Part shown: piece after piece, positions 47,770-60,502 of the stretch
How the letters are laid out: every line of letters begins with the position of its first letter
Numbering within the stretch: the first letter of the stretch is position 1
Source of the DNA: Whitmania pigra
Lineage: Eukaryota; Annelida; Clitellata; Hirudinida; Haemopidae
Reading direction: 5' to 3'
Assembly (NCBI GenBank): GCA_021613335.1
Contig: JAJTWR010000182.1
Coordinates: forward strand, 1,591,501 to 1,655,500
Length of the DNA stretch: 64,000 nucleotides
Notes under the pieces: generated by a model
Seen by the model: only the letters and a program-made list of their open reading frames with translations
Databases searched by the model: none
Told to the model about the DNA's origin: nothing
Program-made: the position numbers and the translations under genes

Positions 47770-48408
47770 ATGCCCGATAGTGGCACAAACAAATGCATGA
47801 CCGCCCTCCTCGTCTGCGTTGGAATTACTATTACCGTTGCTTCTGTCATCCTGATTTCCATTTTTCTCTTTTGGTTTCCTCGAATCAAAGAACCAGACCT
47901 GATGACGATGACTTCAGAAAAATCATCTCGCCCAGCCGTTACGCCTCCTCCAAAATTCACCGCGAAAGGCATGAAGCAAGAAATCTATCAAGTGATCGAG
48001 CGCATAAAAACTCGGGGTTATGAGATTCAAGACATTCTAAAAGATCTCTCATTGGATCTGGAAGCGCTAGAAAGAGGTGAAAACTTAACAAACCTACCAG
48101 AATCAAGAAAACTGGATCCATTATCTCTCTATGAGTTAAGGCAGCATTTATCTTATATCCGACTGGATAGCAATCCGGGAAATTTAAAGGCTAGGGTTGA
48201 ACCAAGAGCTATTCAATCAGAAATTTTTGCAATTCAGACCGAATTGATCACATCCACTTCCAGTGATTTTTTGTTGAATCTAGGAAAGACAGATGTTTAT
48301 AAATACACAAAGAAAAGAAAAACTCGACCTTGGATGATATACTTGTCTGGAAGTAAGTTTCCCACAAATTCTCACAAGTACATTTCTGACGATGAAAATT
48401 TGACCTAA
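47770..48408 (+). CDS. Unrecognised single-pass membrane protein
   Basis: A continuous 212-codon frame from the ATG at 47770 (MPDSGTNKCMTALLVCVGIT...). The same frame is open 20 codons further upstream but without an ATG, and a pyrimidine-rich tttttcctgcaaag precedes the ATG. Residues about 10-34 form one hydrophobic segment (ALLVCVGITITVASVILISI), followed by a charged, helix-rich domain (EIYQVIERIKTRGYEIQDIL, RLDSNPGNLKARVEP). This fits a signal-anchor or type II/III membrane protein. A GTAAGT donor at 48353 with an acceptor ttatttag near 48472 would replace the last 20 residues by about 19 others ending at 48527. An AATAAA at 48772-48777 closes the transcript. No family recognised; I see no cysteine pattern or catalytic motif. 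Confidence 0.62.
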   Translation: MPDSGTNKCMTALLVCVGITITVASVILISIFLFWFPRIKEPDLMTMTSEKSSRPAVTPPPKFTAKGMKQEIYQVIERIKTRGYEIQDILKDLSLDLEALERGENLTNLPESRKLDPLSLYELRQHLSYIRLDSNPGNLKARVEPRAIQSEIFAIQTELITSTSSDFLLNLGKTDVYKYTKKRKTRPWMIYLSGSKFPTNSHKYISDDENLT

Positions 48409-48527
48409 GGAAAAAGAAGAGAAGCGACTGAAGTTATATTTTGAACCTAGTGAAATTTATAAAATTATTTAGGAATTAATAATTTCGAAGGGAATTTGGC
48501 AAGCTGGAGATGGTGTAAGTGCTCCCG

Positions 48528-49269
48528 TGATTAACATTACGAGCTTTAACGAGTGATCTAATATGGATAAATTATAAATTTTTCTATATTGGTACCTTAG
48601 CCTGTAACCACTATTCGTTATCATTGTTTATTGTAATTAACAATTAACTAACACGGACCACTAAGCGGCAAGATCAACTTTTTTTCAATTTAAATTGTAT
48701 TTTGTTTATTCTTCTTTTTATTAAGCCATATAAAGAAAATTCGTTGTCAATTTAAAATTCATTTGAAACGAAATAAAACGTTGCTAAACAACATCCTTAT
48801 TGATTACTTTATTATTCGTAGTGCCTGGGGCACTAAACAAATTTGTCAGGTAACTTTCTGAAATAGTACTGATCAAATTTCTGCATTGATCTGAATGTAA
48901 AAGTGATGCTTTTTAATTTCTGTTAATTAACAATAACAAAAAAGTTTATGTGATTTTAAAAATCAGTAGTTATTGCCACAACCAGGGAGCCAATCTATCG
49001 TCCTACTTATTATTTACTTATGTAAATTAGGAATTGTGCTGGACGTGTCAAAAAAACCGGCAGACAGTAAAACGTCCTTCCTCGGTGCCTTAGGCAATTA
49101 GTGACGTAATAAAATAACATCAGTAAATCTTAAATAAGTATTGTTATATTGTAATGTCTTAGCGTTATTCCATTAAACTTCCATTAATTTGCAGCCTCAG
49201 CCAAAAATGACCATTAAATGTTATGTTTCTCATATTAAACATATATCATATATCATTTTATATATTACA
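48528..49269. other. 3' UTR and intergenic DNA
   Basis: Contains the polyadenylation signal at 48772 and then unremarkable AT-rich sequence up to the LINE. Confidence 0.4.
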
Positions 49270-52200
49270 TGTTAGTTTCGCTCGGCGTTGGTGTGGTTAT
49301 TATCGCTCGTTGGCGAAAACGCACCGCGTGTTTTTGTGTTTTTCGCTGTTTTCTCGGATTATAGTCAGACCAAGCAAAGAATCGGCCTGGTTTCCACATG
49401 GCTCTACATGGTTCATACACTCGAGAAGAACTTCTGTCTCTTCTCCCTCACTCAATAGAAGGTTTGAAAGTCAGCAGAGCGGTGAGAAAAATGTTATTTT
49501 CTCATAAAGTATGGAGCTCTCGACGAGTTCGTTCTACAAAGTTACAACTTCTAAGCCAAGCCTGTAGATGCCAAGCCAATTTGAAACTTGGCCTACTTAA
49601 TTCAAGATCGGCTGTTAAAAAGGCCGCCCTCATTAAAGACAGCATGCATGATGGGGCGTTTGACGTGTTCGTTTTGACTGAAACTTGGATACCGTCCGAC
49701 GCCCCTGGATGCATCATGCATAGTCTCGCTCCTGACAGCTTCATCACCGTTCATCAACACCGTGGATCTTCAAACGACAAGCGCGGAGGTGGCATAGCTG
49801 TCATTCACCGTCATGAATTGAAGTCCACCAACATCGTATCTCCTACTCATGCTGAATTCGAAGGCCTCCACCTCAAGTTCAACAATCGCAAGACATCATT
49901 CATCATATCATCCTTATATCGTCCACCTGGACCCGTCACGTCATCTTTCTTAAAAGAGTTTGAAGACCTCATCGAGTTTATTTCTTCCCACAACCTACCC
50001 TTCATCAGTTGTGGAGACTTCAACGCCGCTGGTTCAGGTACCATCATTGATGAACATCTAGAAAAACTGATCGACTCCCATGGACTCATCCAACATGTAA
50101 CTTCTCCAACTCACTCCAAAGGCCACACGCTAGATCTGCTCATCACCCCATCATCACACGATAGCCTCGTCTCAAGTATAGAAATAAAGGAAGTCACCTA
50201 CTCTGATCATCATCTCATCTCCTGCAATATCTCCGTTGACAAACCTCCCCCCTCCACCCGTATCATTCATTGCCGTAGCCTCAGAAGAATCGACTTGGAC
50301 GTTTTTGAGGAAGACCTTCTTCGCCTTTCTGAAGAACTCCTAATCAGCGATCTCGACACTGACGGCTTCGCCACACAGGTCCATAAATCTCTAGAGGAGC
50401 TCCTCGACAGACACGCCCCAATCAGGAAGTTTTCCATTCGTGTCGGTCACCATCCTAATTACCAGCTCTCTCATGAAGCAATCGAGGCAAAGAAAAACTG
50501 CCGGCGCTTGGAACGTCGTTATCTTCGTCAACGCAATGACGCCGCCAGGCAACTCTACAAGTCTGCCAAGGAAACAGCCAAGATTGCAATCCTAAACTCA
50601 AGGGCCTCCTCCATCAAGGAAGAACTCAAGTCTGATGTAAATCCCCGTTCCATGTGGCGCTCTCTTCACAAATTGCTTCACAGCCGTCCTCCTCAATATT
50701 ATACCGACGATGAGTGCTCAAACTTGGTCAATTCTTTTAACTCTTTTTTCATCTCAAAGATTACCAAAATCCACGAATCAATCGCCAACACCCTCGCCTC
50801 ATCAACCATCTCATCTTTTCCAGCCAGGCAATTCTCAGGCACCCCAATCTCGGTCCTAAAACCTGTGTCTTCGGAAGAGGTTCTCAAGCTTATTCACTCA
50901 CTGCCCAATAAGTCATCTCCTCTCGATACTCTTCCTACTCCTCTTCTCAAGAAATTCGCTCTAATTCTATCCCCAACCCTCTCTAAACTAGCAAACCTAT
51001 CTTTCAGTACTGGCACTTTTCCGTCCATATTCAAGAGGGCCCAAGTCCTTCCCCTTCTAAAAAAGCCAAGCCTTGATCCAAGCTCGCCTACCAATTATAG
51101 ACCCATCTCCAACCTTTCTACCATGTCAAAACTGCTAGAAAGACTCATTCTTTCCAGAATCCGACCTCACATCACAGCATCCTCTAACTTCTCTTCTCTC
51201 CAATCTGCCTACAGACCTGGTTTCTCTACAGAAACAGCCCTTTCACACATCTTTAACAATCTCACCGACATCTGTGGCAAGGGCAACTGCGCTGTGATGG
51301 TCGGACTCGATCTCTCGGCTGCCTTTGATACCATAAACCACCAGATATTATTGGAGAGACTTCAGTCTGACTTTGGAATCAATGGCCTAGCACTCTCCTG
51401 GCTACAATCTTACCTTTCCAACAGAACCCAATATGTAAAACTAGGCGATTACTCCTCCCCTCCAGTTGAACTACTCGCCGGTGTTCCTCAAGGCTCTGTC
51501 TTGGGACCTTTGCTTTTCACAACCTATACTTCACCTTTGTCTAACATTATTCTTAACTTCAACATATCCTTCCATCAATACGCCGATGACACAAGTCTTT
51601 GCTCTATTCTTTCCAGCCATAACATTACAGATCAACTCGAGAATTTGAGGAAGTGCACGGATGCCATCAATGATTGGCATCTCGTTAACTTTCTCCAACT
51701 GAATCCTCAGAAATCTGAAATTATGTTTATTGGCACACCCACTCGCCTCAAAACTCTGTCGCCTCCTCTTTCTATAAGCATCGCTGGCGCCCTCCTTCCT
51801 TCCTCTACTACCCTCAAGCTCCTTGGTGTTATTTTTGATTCACACCTCACCTTTAAAGAACATTCCGCTTCTATTATCAAATCCTGCAATCATCTCATCT
51901 GGGCTATCCGGCACATCCGTCCTCTACTTTCCGTTGATACAACTTCCGCCCTTGCACGCTGCCTTGTTCTCTCTCGCTTAGACTATTGTAACTCTCTTCT
52001 TTATGGCACATCTGCTTCTTTAATTCAATCTTTGCAGCGCGTTCAAAACAAGCTTGCCAAGCTCGTCCTCATCAACTCTACCCTCAATAGCATGGACCGT
52101 CTGAAAAAATTGCACTGGCTACCTATCCATAGTCTTATCACTTTCAAAATCGCCCTCATGACATATCACACTTTAGCAACATCCACCCCACCTTATCTCC

Positions 52201-52490
52201 ATCATCTACTACATCGTCGCCAAACATCTGGTCTTCGTTCATCGTCAGCCACTCAACTTCACCAACCGGTACATAAATCATCCCTCCCAAACAGAGGCTT
52301 CTCGTACGCCTCTCCAGCTGTCTGGAACAGACTTCCTTCTACCGTCAGAGCCCAGCCATCCCTGGAGCTCTTCAAACGCCACCTGAAGACCCATCTCTTC
52401 AGGACTTCATGGGACAGCGAAGACACAAGGCGCCTCTGACGCTACGCACACGGCGCTTTATAAATTAATTATTATTATTATTATTATTAA
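49270..52490 (+). mobile_element. Non-LTR retrotransposon (LINE), CR1/L2-like
   Basis: A GC-richer island with a short 5' UTR (from about 49270), one long intact ORF and a 3' end of (ATT)n at 52467-52488. No ORF1 is present, so it is either a one-ORF element or 5' truncated. A clear target duplication was not found. The 3' end (52431-52466) is shared with the SINE at 25400. Confidence 0.9.
49398..52439 (+). CDS. LINE endonuclease-reverse transcriptase, intact
   Basis: 1013 codons without a stop. An N-terminal AP-like endonuclease is marked by LGLLNSRSAVKK (~65), VLTETW (~92), SLYRPPG (~173), CGDFNAAG (~206) and YSDHHLISC (~272). The reverse transcriptase follows: NYRPISNLSTMSKLLERLI (~570), SAYRPGFSTETAL, GLDLSAAFDTINHQILLERL, GVPQGSVLGPLLF and the catalytic QYADDTSLC (~727). 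A C-terminal domain ending in helical basic sequence follows (LELFKRHLKTHLF). Catalytic residues expected for both domains are visible. The intact frame suggests recent activity. CR1/L2 assignment is by motif style; a tree would be needed to choose the clade. Confidence 0.93.
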   Translation: MALHGSYTREELLSLLPHSIEGLKVSRAVRKMLFSHKVWSSRRVRSTKLQLLSQACRCQANLKLGLLNSRSAVKKAALIKDSMHDGAFDVFVLTETWIPSDAPGCIMHSLAPDSFITVHQHRGSSNDKRGGGIAVIHRHELKSTNIVSPTHAEFEGLHLKFNNRKTSFIISSLYRPPGPVTSSFLKEFEDLIEFISSHNLPFISCGDFNAAGSGTIIDEHLEKLIDSHGLIQHVTSPTHSKGHTLDLLITPSSHDSLVSSIEIKEVTYSDHHLISCNISVDKPPPSTRIIHCRSLRRIDLDVFEEDLLRLSEELLISDLDTDGFATQVHKSLEELLDRHAPIRKFSIRVGHHPNYQLSHEAIEAKKNCRRLERRYLRQRNDAARQLYKSAKETAKIAILNSRASSIKEELKSDVNPRSMWRSLHKLLHSRPPQYYTDDECSNLVNSFNSFFISKITKIHESIANTLASSTISSFPARQFSGTPISVLKPVSSEEVLKLIHSLPNKSSPLDTLPTPLLKKFALILSPTLSKLANLSFSTGTFPSIFKRAQVLPLLKKPSLDPSSPTNYRPISNLSTMSKLLERLILSRIRPHITASSNFSSLQSAYRPGFSTETALSHIFNNLTDICGKGNCAVMVGLDLSAAFDTINHQILLERLQSDFGINGLALSWLQSYLSNRTQYVKLGDYSSPPVELLAGVPQGSVLGPLLFTTYTSPLSNIILNFNISFHQYADDTSLCSILSSHNITDQLENLRKCTDAINDWHLVNFLQLNPQKSEIMFIGTPTRLKTLSPPLSISIAGALLPSSTTLKLLGVIFDSHLTFKEHSASIIKSCNHLIWAIRHIRPLLSVDTTSALARCLVLSRLDYCNSLLYGTSASLIQSLQRVQNKLAKLVLINSTLNSMDRLKKLHWLPIHSLITFKIALMTYHTLATSTPPYLHHLLHRRQTSGLRSSSATQLHQPVHKSSLPNRGFSYASPAVWNRLPSTVRAQPSLELFKRHLKTHLFRTSWDSEDTRRL

Positions 52491-53593
52491 ACAAAACATT
52501 GCATTATAGTTATAAAATATTTAAAATGAAAAATTTGTAAAATAAATAATACTGCTTCTTTCAAACTGAATCTAGATATGTGTAATAATGTGTAAAACTT
52601 CAATAATGTTTTAACTTTAGCGATAAAATAAATTGATGTTAAAGTTGTCTAATTTTAAATTAAATGTTAGTAAGTTTGATGCACTCCCCTTAGTGACTCC
52701 TTGTGATAGCACATCCTAGTGCTTACTGATTTTAATGCCTCCATTAAACCTCGGACCTCGGAGGTTCCGGTGCGTTGAGGTGGTGGGGGGCAAAAAGACA
52801 AGCCTATTGTCCTCCCTGACAAACTGAGAAGCAAAAAAGGTTTATTTAGGTGAAGGCTCCTGTATATGTACTTTACATTCCAATTAGAATACATAGAAAG
52901 AAGCAAAGGGTTTGCAGTAACACCAGCTGATCCGTGGCGCCTAGCCTAATGATTCATTAGTAATGAATAATGTTAAATGGAGAAAGTTATCAGTTTTGCC
53001 CTAGCTACTACATCAATTATTCCCTGGCTGGGTGGTCCGTCGATAAGAAATGAAACGCCGGAAAACTAAACTTACCAAATTTAAATGCTCCGGTGTAAAA
53101 TTCTTTTATGTTTCAAAGAACATGTGTCATCAAAATGTAAGGTGGGAAGATTACCCTCTCCTGCTCGAGCAGCTGTTTGTAATTGTAAAGAATTGCAAAG
53201 AAGCACTTGAAAGTCATGATCAGGAAGACTTTTAAAATATTGAATGAAAGGGTTTGATTTTATCGGAATGTATTGGATTTAGACGCCATACCGTGGATGA
53301 AAAATACATGTCATTCTGATAGATATTTTTAAGAATTCGATTATTTAACTATTTGGGATAGTGCAGACAGGGAACTCTTAATAACTCTCATTTTTGTGAT
53401 GAATGGTTTGGTACAAGTTCAAATTATTTATCAAAAGTTTTAGAAACTAAATATTTACATTAAGTTTAAATTTGGTAATAGATCTTTAATTTAAATTTTT
53501 ATTAAGGCTTGGAAGCCGCATTTTACCCATTTTGACACATCATTAGCCTTCATCATCACTAGCCAGTTGTGTTTGTAGGAGTTTTTTGTGACA
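52491..53593. other. Intergenic, no gene seen
   Basis: AT-rich with a short GC-richer patch at 52735-52820 (palindromic cctcggacctcggagg). Small frames at 52667 and 53050 have no family resemblance. The last part should hold the KDEL-receptor promoter. Confidence 0.35.
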
Positions 53594-54851
53594 ATGAATG
53601 TTTTCAGGCTTGCAGGGGATTTTTCCCACTTGCTGGCAATAATTATTTTGTTGGTAAAAATTATACGATCGCGATCATGCTCTGGTTTGTTTTCTAGAAA
53701 TGTTACCTTGTATTTTGCCTCACACTCATACAGAGTCGTTGTAATTTTAGGACGTTATAATTTTGATCTAAGCGTTAAAGTATTTTGTTTTACTTTTTAA
53801 TGTTCGTAAACAATGCATAGTGTCAATTTTGCAGGATTGTCAGGAAAATCTCAAGTTCTTTTTGCCCTTGTTTTCACCTGCAGATACCTCGACTTGTTTG
53901 ACTACTTCTACTCGTACTACAACACCATTATGAAGATTGTTTTCATAGTATTGACATATCTAACTATTTATCTAATATACTGTCACTTTTCTGCCACTTA
54001 TGAGAAAAATGAAGATACATTCTACATGAGTATACCTTTACTGGGATCTTTGATTTTAGCTCTTTTTACACATCAAAATTCTCAGCTACTGGAGGTAAGG
54101 CATGGCTGCTGTTGTCATCACATATAATTCTTTTGAAAATTATGTAAAAATATTATTAAAAATGAAGCTTGTTCATTATCTCAAAGATCTTGTGGACATT
54201 TTCCATCTACCTAGAATCAGTGGCAATCCTTCCGCAGCTGCACATGATCGTCAAGACTGGAGAAGCTGAGACTATAACTTACCATTACCTCTTTGCTCTT
54301 GGACTCTACAGAGCCCTATACATTGCCAACTGGGCTTACAGGTTCTAATGTCTCTAGTTGTGACAATGACCTAATTCAGGGAAATATCGCATATACCTAT
54401 TTAATCATAATAGTACTGGAAATAGAGATGTTATTGTGCTAAGTGTAATTATAGCAAATATGCTATTAATTCCATGAAGCTGAAACTGTGCATAATTCTA
54501 CAGAAATCGAGTAAAGCAGTTATTGAACATTTATTAAAAGCATTATATATATAAATTAAATTATTCATTTTGGAGTCTCGTTATTTATCAAGAACATTAA
54601 CAGATACTACTTTCAAGATTGGGTTGACTTGATACCATTGGTGGCAGGATGTGTCCAGACAGTATTTTATTGTGACTTCTTTTATCTCTATGTCACTAGA
54701 GGTAATTTGTCAATTACAAATCATTTGCTAATGATGGCATTGATTAGGATTAAGCTAAACTTAATGAAATGGGTTATGATAATAATAAATCATTAACTTA
54801 ATTTATTCAATTCCAGTCATGAGGGGCAAGTCACTCTCCATTGTGGTGTGA
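53594..54851 (+). CDS. KDELR: ER lumen protein retaining receptor (KDEL receptor)
   Basis: Seven-helix Golgi/ER membrane receptor that binds the C-terminal KDEL-type signal of escaped ER proteins and returns them by COPI. Exons: 53594-53684, 53835-54094, 54187-54341, 54604-54701 and 54817-54851. They sum to 639 nt (212 aa), exactly the usual length. Conserved blocks: [70 protein letters not shown] and [12 protein letters not shown]. The C terminus [10 protein letters not shown] keeps the basic cytosolic tail that matters for COPI recycling, although it differs from the vertebrate KKLSLPA. All phases agree. Confidence 0.97.
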
Positions 54852-56348
54852 GTCTTGTATGTTTATGAAGAAGGTGACACATATAAAGACAGTGATGGGA
54901 GTTACCAGTTACAATATTTCTAAATTTCGTGTTTGAATCCTTTAACAAATTCAATTCATCATTATTTGTCAGTATGCTTATAAGCATTTGAGTGTTTCTC
55001 CAGATGATCCAAATATTTCTTGTTATCTGCATGTTGCTCAATATACCACCTCCCTCATTACATTTAGCATTATGTATTTGCAAGATCTGCAGTGTTTCAT
55101 GACTTATTGCTTGTACATTAGCTAATTAGCTCTATAATATTTGTTATTTAATAACATAAAAATGTTGGTTATGTTATACAAACATATCTATAATATTATT
55201 TATATAAATTTAATTAATGAATATATTAATTGTTTAACCTGTCTGTAATTATGGATATCTTTTTTGTTGTAATTGTTCTCATTTTGATATATCAGCAAAT
55301 ACGTCCATACATTTTATGCTCGACGAATAGATATATTTAAATGTAAACTGCATTCTTATTTGCTTACCACACTATGTAACTGTGCCTTTGTCTCTATATT
55401 TGTGCCTTTGCATAGCAATGCATAAATTTGTTTCAAACTTTATGTTCTGATCTTTTATATTCAATTAATGCAGTGGTGGTGGTTCGTAAATGAATTGGCT
55501 TGTTTGTTTGTGACCTCTCTCATTTGTCACCTTCTAATTGCCCTCACAGAGTTTTCGTTTATATTTATTTGGATTAATTATTACATGAAAGTTGTAACGT
55601 TGAGTTAGAATCCATGTATATGATAGTGTTAGTAGACAATACAAATATTTTGCTTTATTAATGTTGTTATGAAGATGATACCATTTATTTCCATGACTTT
55701 ATAGAATTTATAGAATGTATTGTTTTTCCAAGCCAAAATTTAATCATCAACAAGCATTGATGCTGTAATAATTAAACTTAATTTTTATTTGTTGCTATAG
55801 TAGCCTCTTCATGAACACATTACAGTTTTATTTTACATCGAATAATTCATGGTTGAGGTTTGCTTTGATTTTGGTTCCTTTAGTTTTGTGATTTCTTCAT
55901 TATTATTAGTCAATAATTTTTAGATATATCTATAAAATGCTCTGCCATTATTGTGGTCTAAAAAATTCTTATTGTTTTTTAAGGATTTTGTTCTTGTTGC
56001 ATACAGTTTGAGCATGCTTCCAACTTCAACGTTCTGCATTTGAACCTTAAAATGTTGGTTGTACTACAGAATTTATTTCCTAGTATTATTTCCTATTTCA
56101 TAAGAATTCGGTTTAAATGAAATAAAGTTATGAAGTTTTTAAATTCCCTGAGTTCATAATGAACCAAAGTTTATTTGTTTTAAAATTTTACATGCCATAA
56201 TTCACTTGCTCCAATTATAATTATCTGTTCCAAATAAACTAGGCAAATAGCATTCTAATCATTGAACTTTTATTAGTAAAATAAGCTTGAGTTTTATAAA
56301 AACAAATTTTGCAATGAAAACTTTGAGTGAATCTTATGAAAATCAGCT
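54852..56348. other. 3' regions of convergent KDEL receptor and GAPDH
   Basis: AT-rich UTR/intergenic DNA with no coding signal. A minus-strand AATAAA (tttatt at about 56272) lies about 75 bases past the GAPDH stop. Confidence 0.45.
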
Positions 56349-57989
<1,641 letters not shown>

Positions 57990-57997
57990 GTTGGAAT

Positions 57998-59447
57998 TGC
58001 TCTACCACAACAATCAAACGTATTACCTCGACATCCTCCAATCTATTAACTAAACTTACTTATCGACGCTTTAAAGTACTCAGACTTAAAAACCACTTTT
58101 TTCATCTTTTAACTGTCAGTACTGAACTTAGCAAAGCATGTTCCATACATTTTAATTATGAAAGCTAAAATCTTTAACACCAACATGTAACGATTCCTAC
58201 ATTTTCTCTCACTGAGGAGTTATTCATGTTCAAAAGCGGCGGTTTTCGAAATTAAACTAGGTTTTTCATTGTTAATGTGATCGTATTTGAGTCTTTTGAT
58301 TCAATAAACTTTTATTTCTACTTTAAACAAGCATTTCTTCGTTTTAAATAAGGGCTCCTACAGTTACAACGTTTGTCGTTTATTGAGTTTTTCAGGCACC
58401 CTTATCACCAATACATTCACAGCTTGGATTTAAATAAAGTCAATCGAGCTGTAATGATGAAGGCCGCTCATTACATAAAACCTACGAATAAAGCTTACAT
58501 TTACACATCATCGCATAAGCTATCATATAAGCTTACCGCAATAATATATATCCGTTCCAAAATATTTGATCTTATCTATTAATTGTTTAAAAGAGGCTTG
58601 TTGAAAAGTCGAAAAGGTTTAAGTGGAATAACATTAAACGGATCTCTTAAACAATCTAGAAACAATCAGAAATGACGTCAAATTATAACAGGATGTCGAA
58701 TTCCAGTGATTAATTTTAATCGGGGAATGTTCGCGATTCTCGAAACTATTTCCCATTTATAATTTCCTGGCAATAACTTTGGAAAGTAGTTTGTTTTAGG
58801 ACCACTGACCATAAAATGTGATCATTTATTAAATTAATTCTTAGGATGTCTACTGTTTTGCTTCCAACAAGCTCTAAGTTTATCTTCATAATCTCAATTT
58901 AACAATTAAATATTATCTTTGGATCGAGAGCAAATCACTTGTAATAACATTATATTACTCGTAATCATTATGGATGGTAATGGTTGACATAAAATACTTG
59001 TTTCAGTAAATTTGATAAACAAAACTATTTCGGAATGATAAGTGTTAATTAATAATATTGTTATTTAAAAATATATTTCTATCAAAAGTACCTTAATATC
59101 GCTATTAATATTATAATACAATTTTCAATAAATTATATAATACTAATTAATTAAATTAATAAATTTCTAATTAATTCTGTGCAACAATTATAACATGTAA
59201 AATCATGTTTTTTTTATTTTGTAACAAACATTTTGTGTGCATTTAATACCGAAATAAAATTAGGAATTTTAAACTCATTGTCCGATATTAGGCGCCATTG
59301 TTGCTTGATATTGCCCGAGTGTTTGCGTGTCTCGACAGACATACACCCTCGGGTTGTAAACTGGCAAAAATTAACCACTGCGATAAAGATATTTATTTAT
59401 TTTTTATGGAGAGGCTTCTTTATATTACTCTGGAAATATTTTAACCG
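57998..59447. other. Intergenic, GAPDH 5' region, no gene seen
   Basis: Should hold the GAPDH non-coding first exon and promoter, which I could not place. The rest is AT-rich. Confidence 0.35.
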
Positions 59448-59583
59448 ATGTTGACTGCGAAATTGGTAGCTATCGATATTACTCAATTGTTCTTGGGCGG
59501 AGATAGGTATTTCGCCGAACAGAGTCCAACCTTAGAGACGCTGCAATGTTTTTATTTGCATGAATTAGGTCCGGAAGTAGACG
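59448..59583 (+). CDS. Candidate first coding exon of an unknown gene
   Basis: An ATG opens 45 codons (MLTAKLVAIDITQLFLGG ...) that run in frame to a consensus donor GAC G|GTAAGT. Base composition here is richer in GC than the flanks. A 14-nt candidate microexon (60049-60062, after gtttcag and before GTAAGT) keeps phase, adding VPEIL, but no convincing further exon follows before COG4. The protein is not recognised. The alternative is a non-coding first exon, as the CCGGAAGT motif near the donor is also a common ETS promoter site. Confidence 0.28.
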
Positions 59584-60403
59584 GTAAGTAGTAGTAATTA
59601 AATTTTAAAAAATGGTGATTTAAAAATGGCTATAAACTTATTTTCTGAGCATTAGCAGCAAGTTTAGTCGATAATGAATCATTTTCTGATCGAACTCTAT
59701 TAATTTGTTAACTGACGTATTATTTTTCATAGCAAAACTTTGTGGGTAATAAACTAGCAATTATAAAATATTGAGTCCCTTTTTCAGTTTTTCTCCCTTT
59801 TTCAAAATTTTACATTTTAAGATTAGATTAAGCATTTAATATTCACTAAAGGGAACTATAATTTCAGGTTTGCAAGTTTAGTTATTTATTAAAACATTTG
59901 TAATATTAAAATAACTTATTTACGTAGAGGAACAAAAAATGGAGCCACACACAGTAAAAAAATGAATCCTTCTATTAATGTTATTCAATTTGTACTAGGA
60001 ACGAGAATTATTTACATAATATTTTTGGTCTCCTTTTGCACGTTTCAGTTCCAGAAATTTTGGTAAGTTTTTGTAAAAACATTCCAAAATGATTGGAGTT
60101 TTTATTACTTCAATTAAGCAGTCAGACTTTGAATGGTTCAATTTCTGGCATGGTTTAGTTTCTTGAAGTGATACCTGGGGCTGGGGTTGCCTTGAAAAAA
60201 CTTTAATTTAGTAACTGCCTTCTTATATTTTATGACGGGACATTGTGGGTAATAAATTAGCATTTAAAAAAGTTTGAATCTCCCTTTTTCAGTGCAAATT
60301 TTACATTAGATTAAGTATTTAATATTCACTGAAAAGGGAATACGGGTCTACATGAAAAATTGTGATGATGTCTCCTTAACTGACTTTTTTTCATGGGCAT
60401 CAT
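59584..60403. other. No supported gene
   Basis: AT-rich. If 59448 is a real exon this would be its intron. Two similar stretches (gtgggtaataaa...ttgagtccctttttcag at about 59750 and 60245-60290) suggest a diverged local duplication. Confidence 0.3.
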
Positions 60404-60502
60404 CAGGGACGTCATTTGGGTGAGGGGGCGCAATAAATCTCATTTATTTGCGAGGTCTTCCACCACCCTCCTCCCTTCGAAAAAGTTGAAATGACGTTCC
60501 TG
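60404..60502. mobile_element. 99-bp hAT-like miniature transposon
   Basis: Ends CAGGGACGTCATTT and, reversed, CAGGAACGTCATTT (13 of 14 identical). Flanked by the perfect 8-bp duplication GGCATCAT (60396-60403 and 60503-60510). Confidence 0.93.

Noticed and set aside
49223..49507. 94-codon frame overlapping the LINE 5' end
   Set aside because: Different frame from the endonuclease ORF and no ORF1-like feature such as a coiled coil or zinc knuckle.
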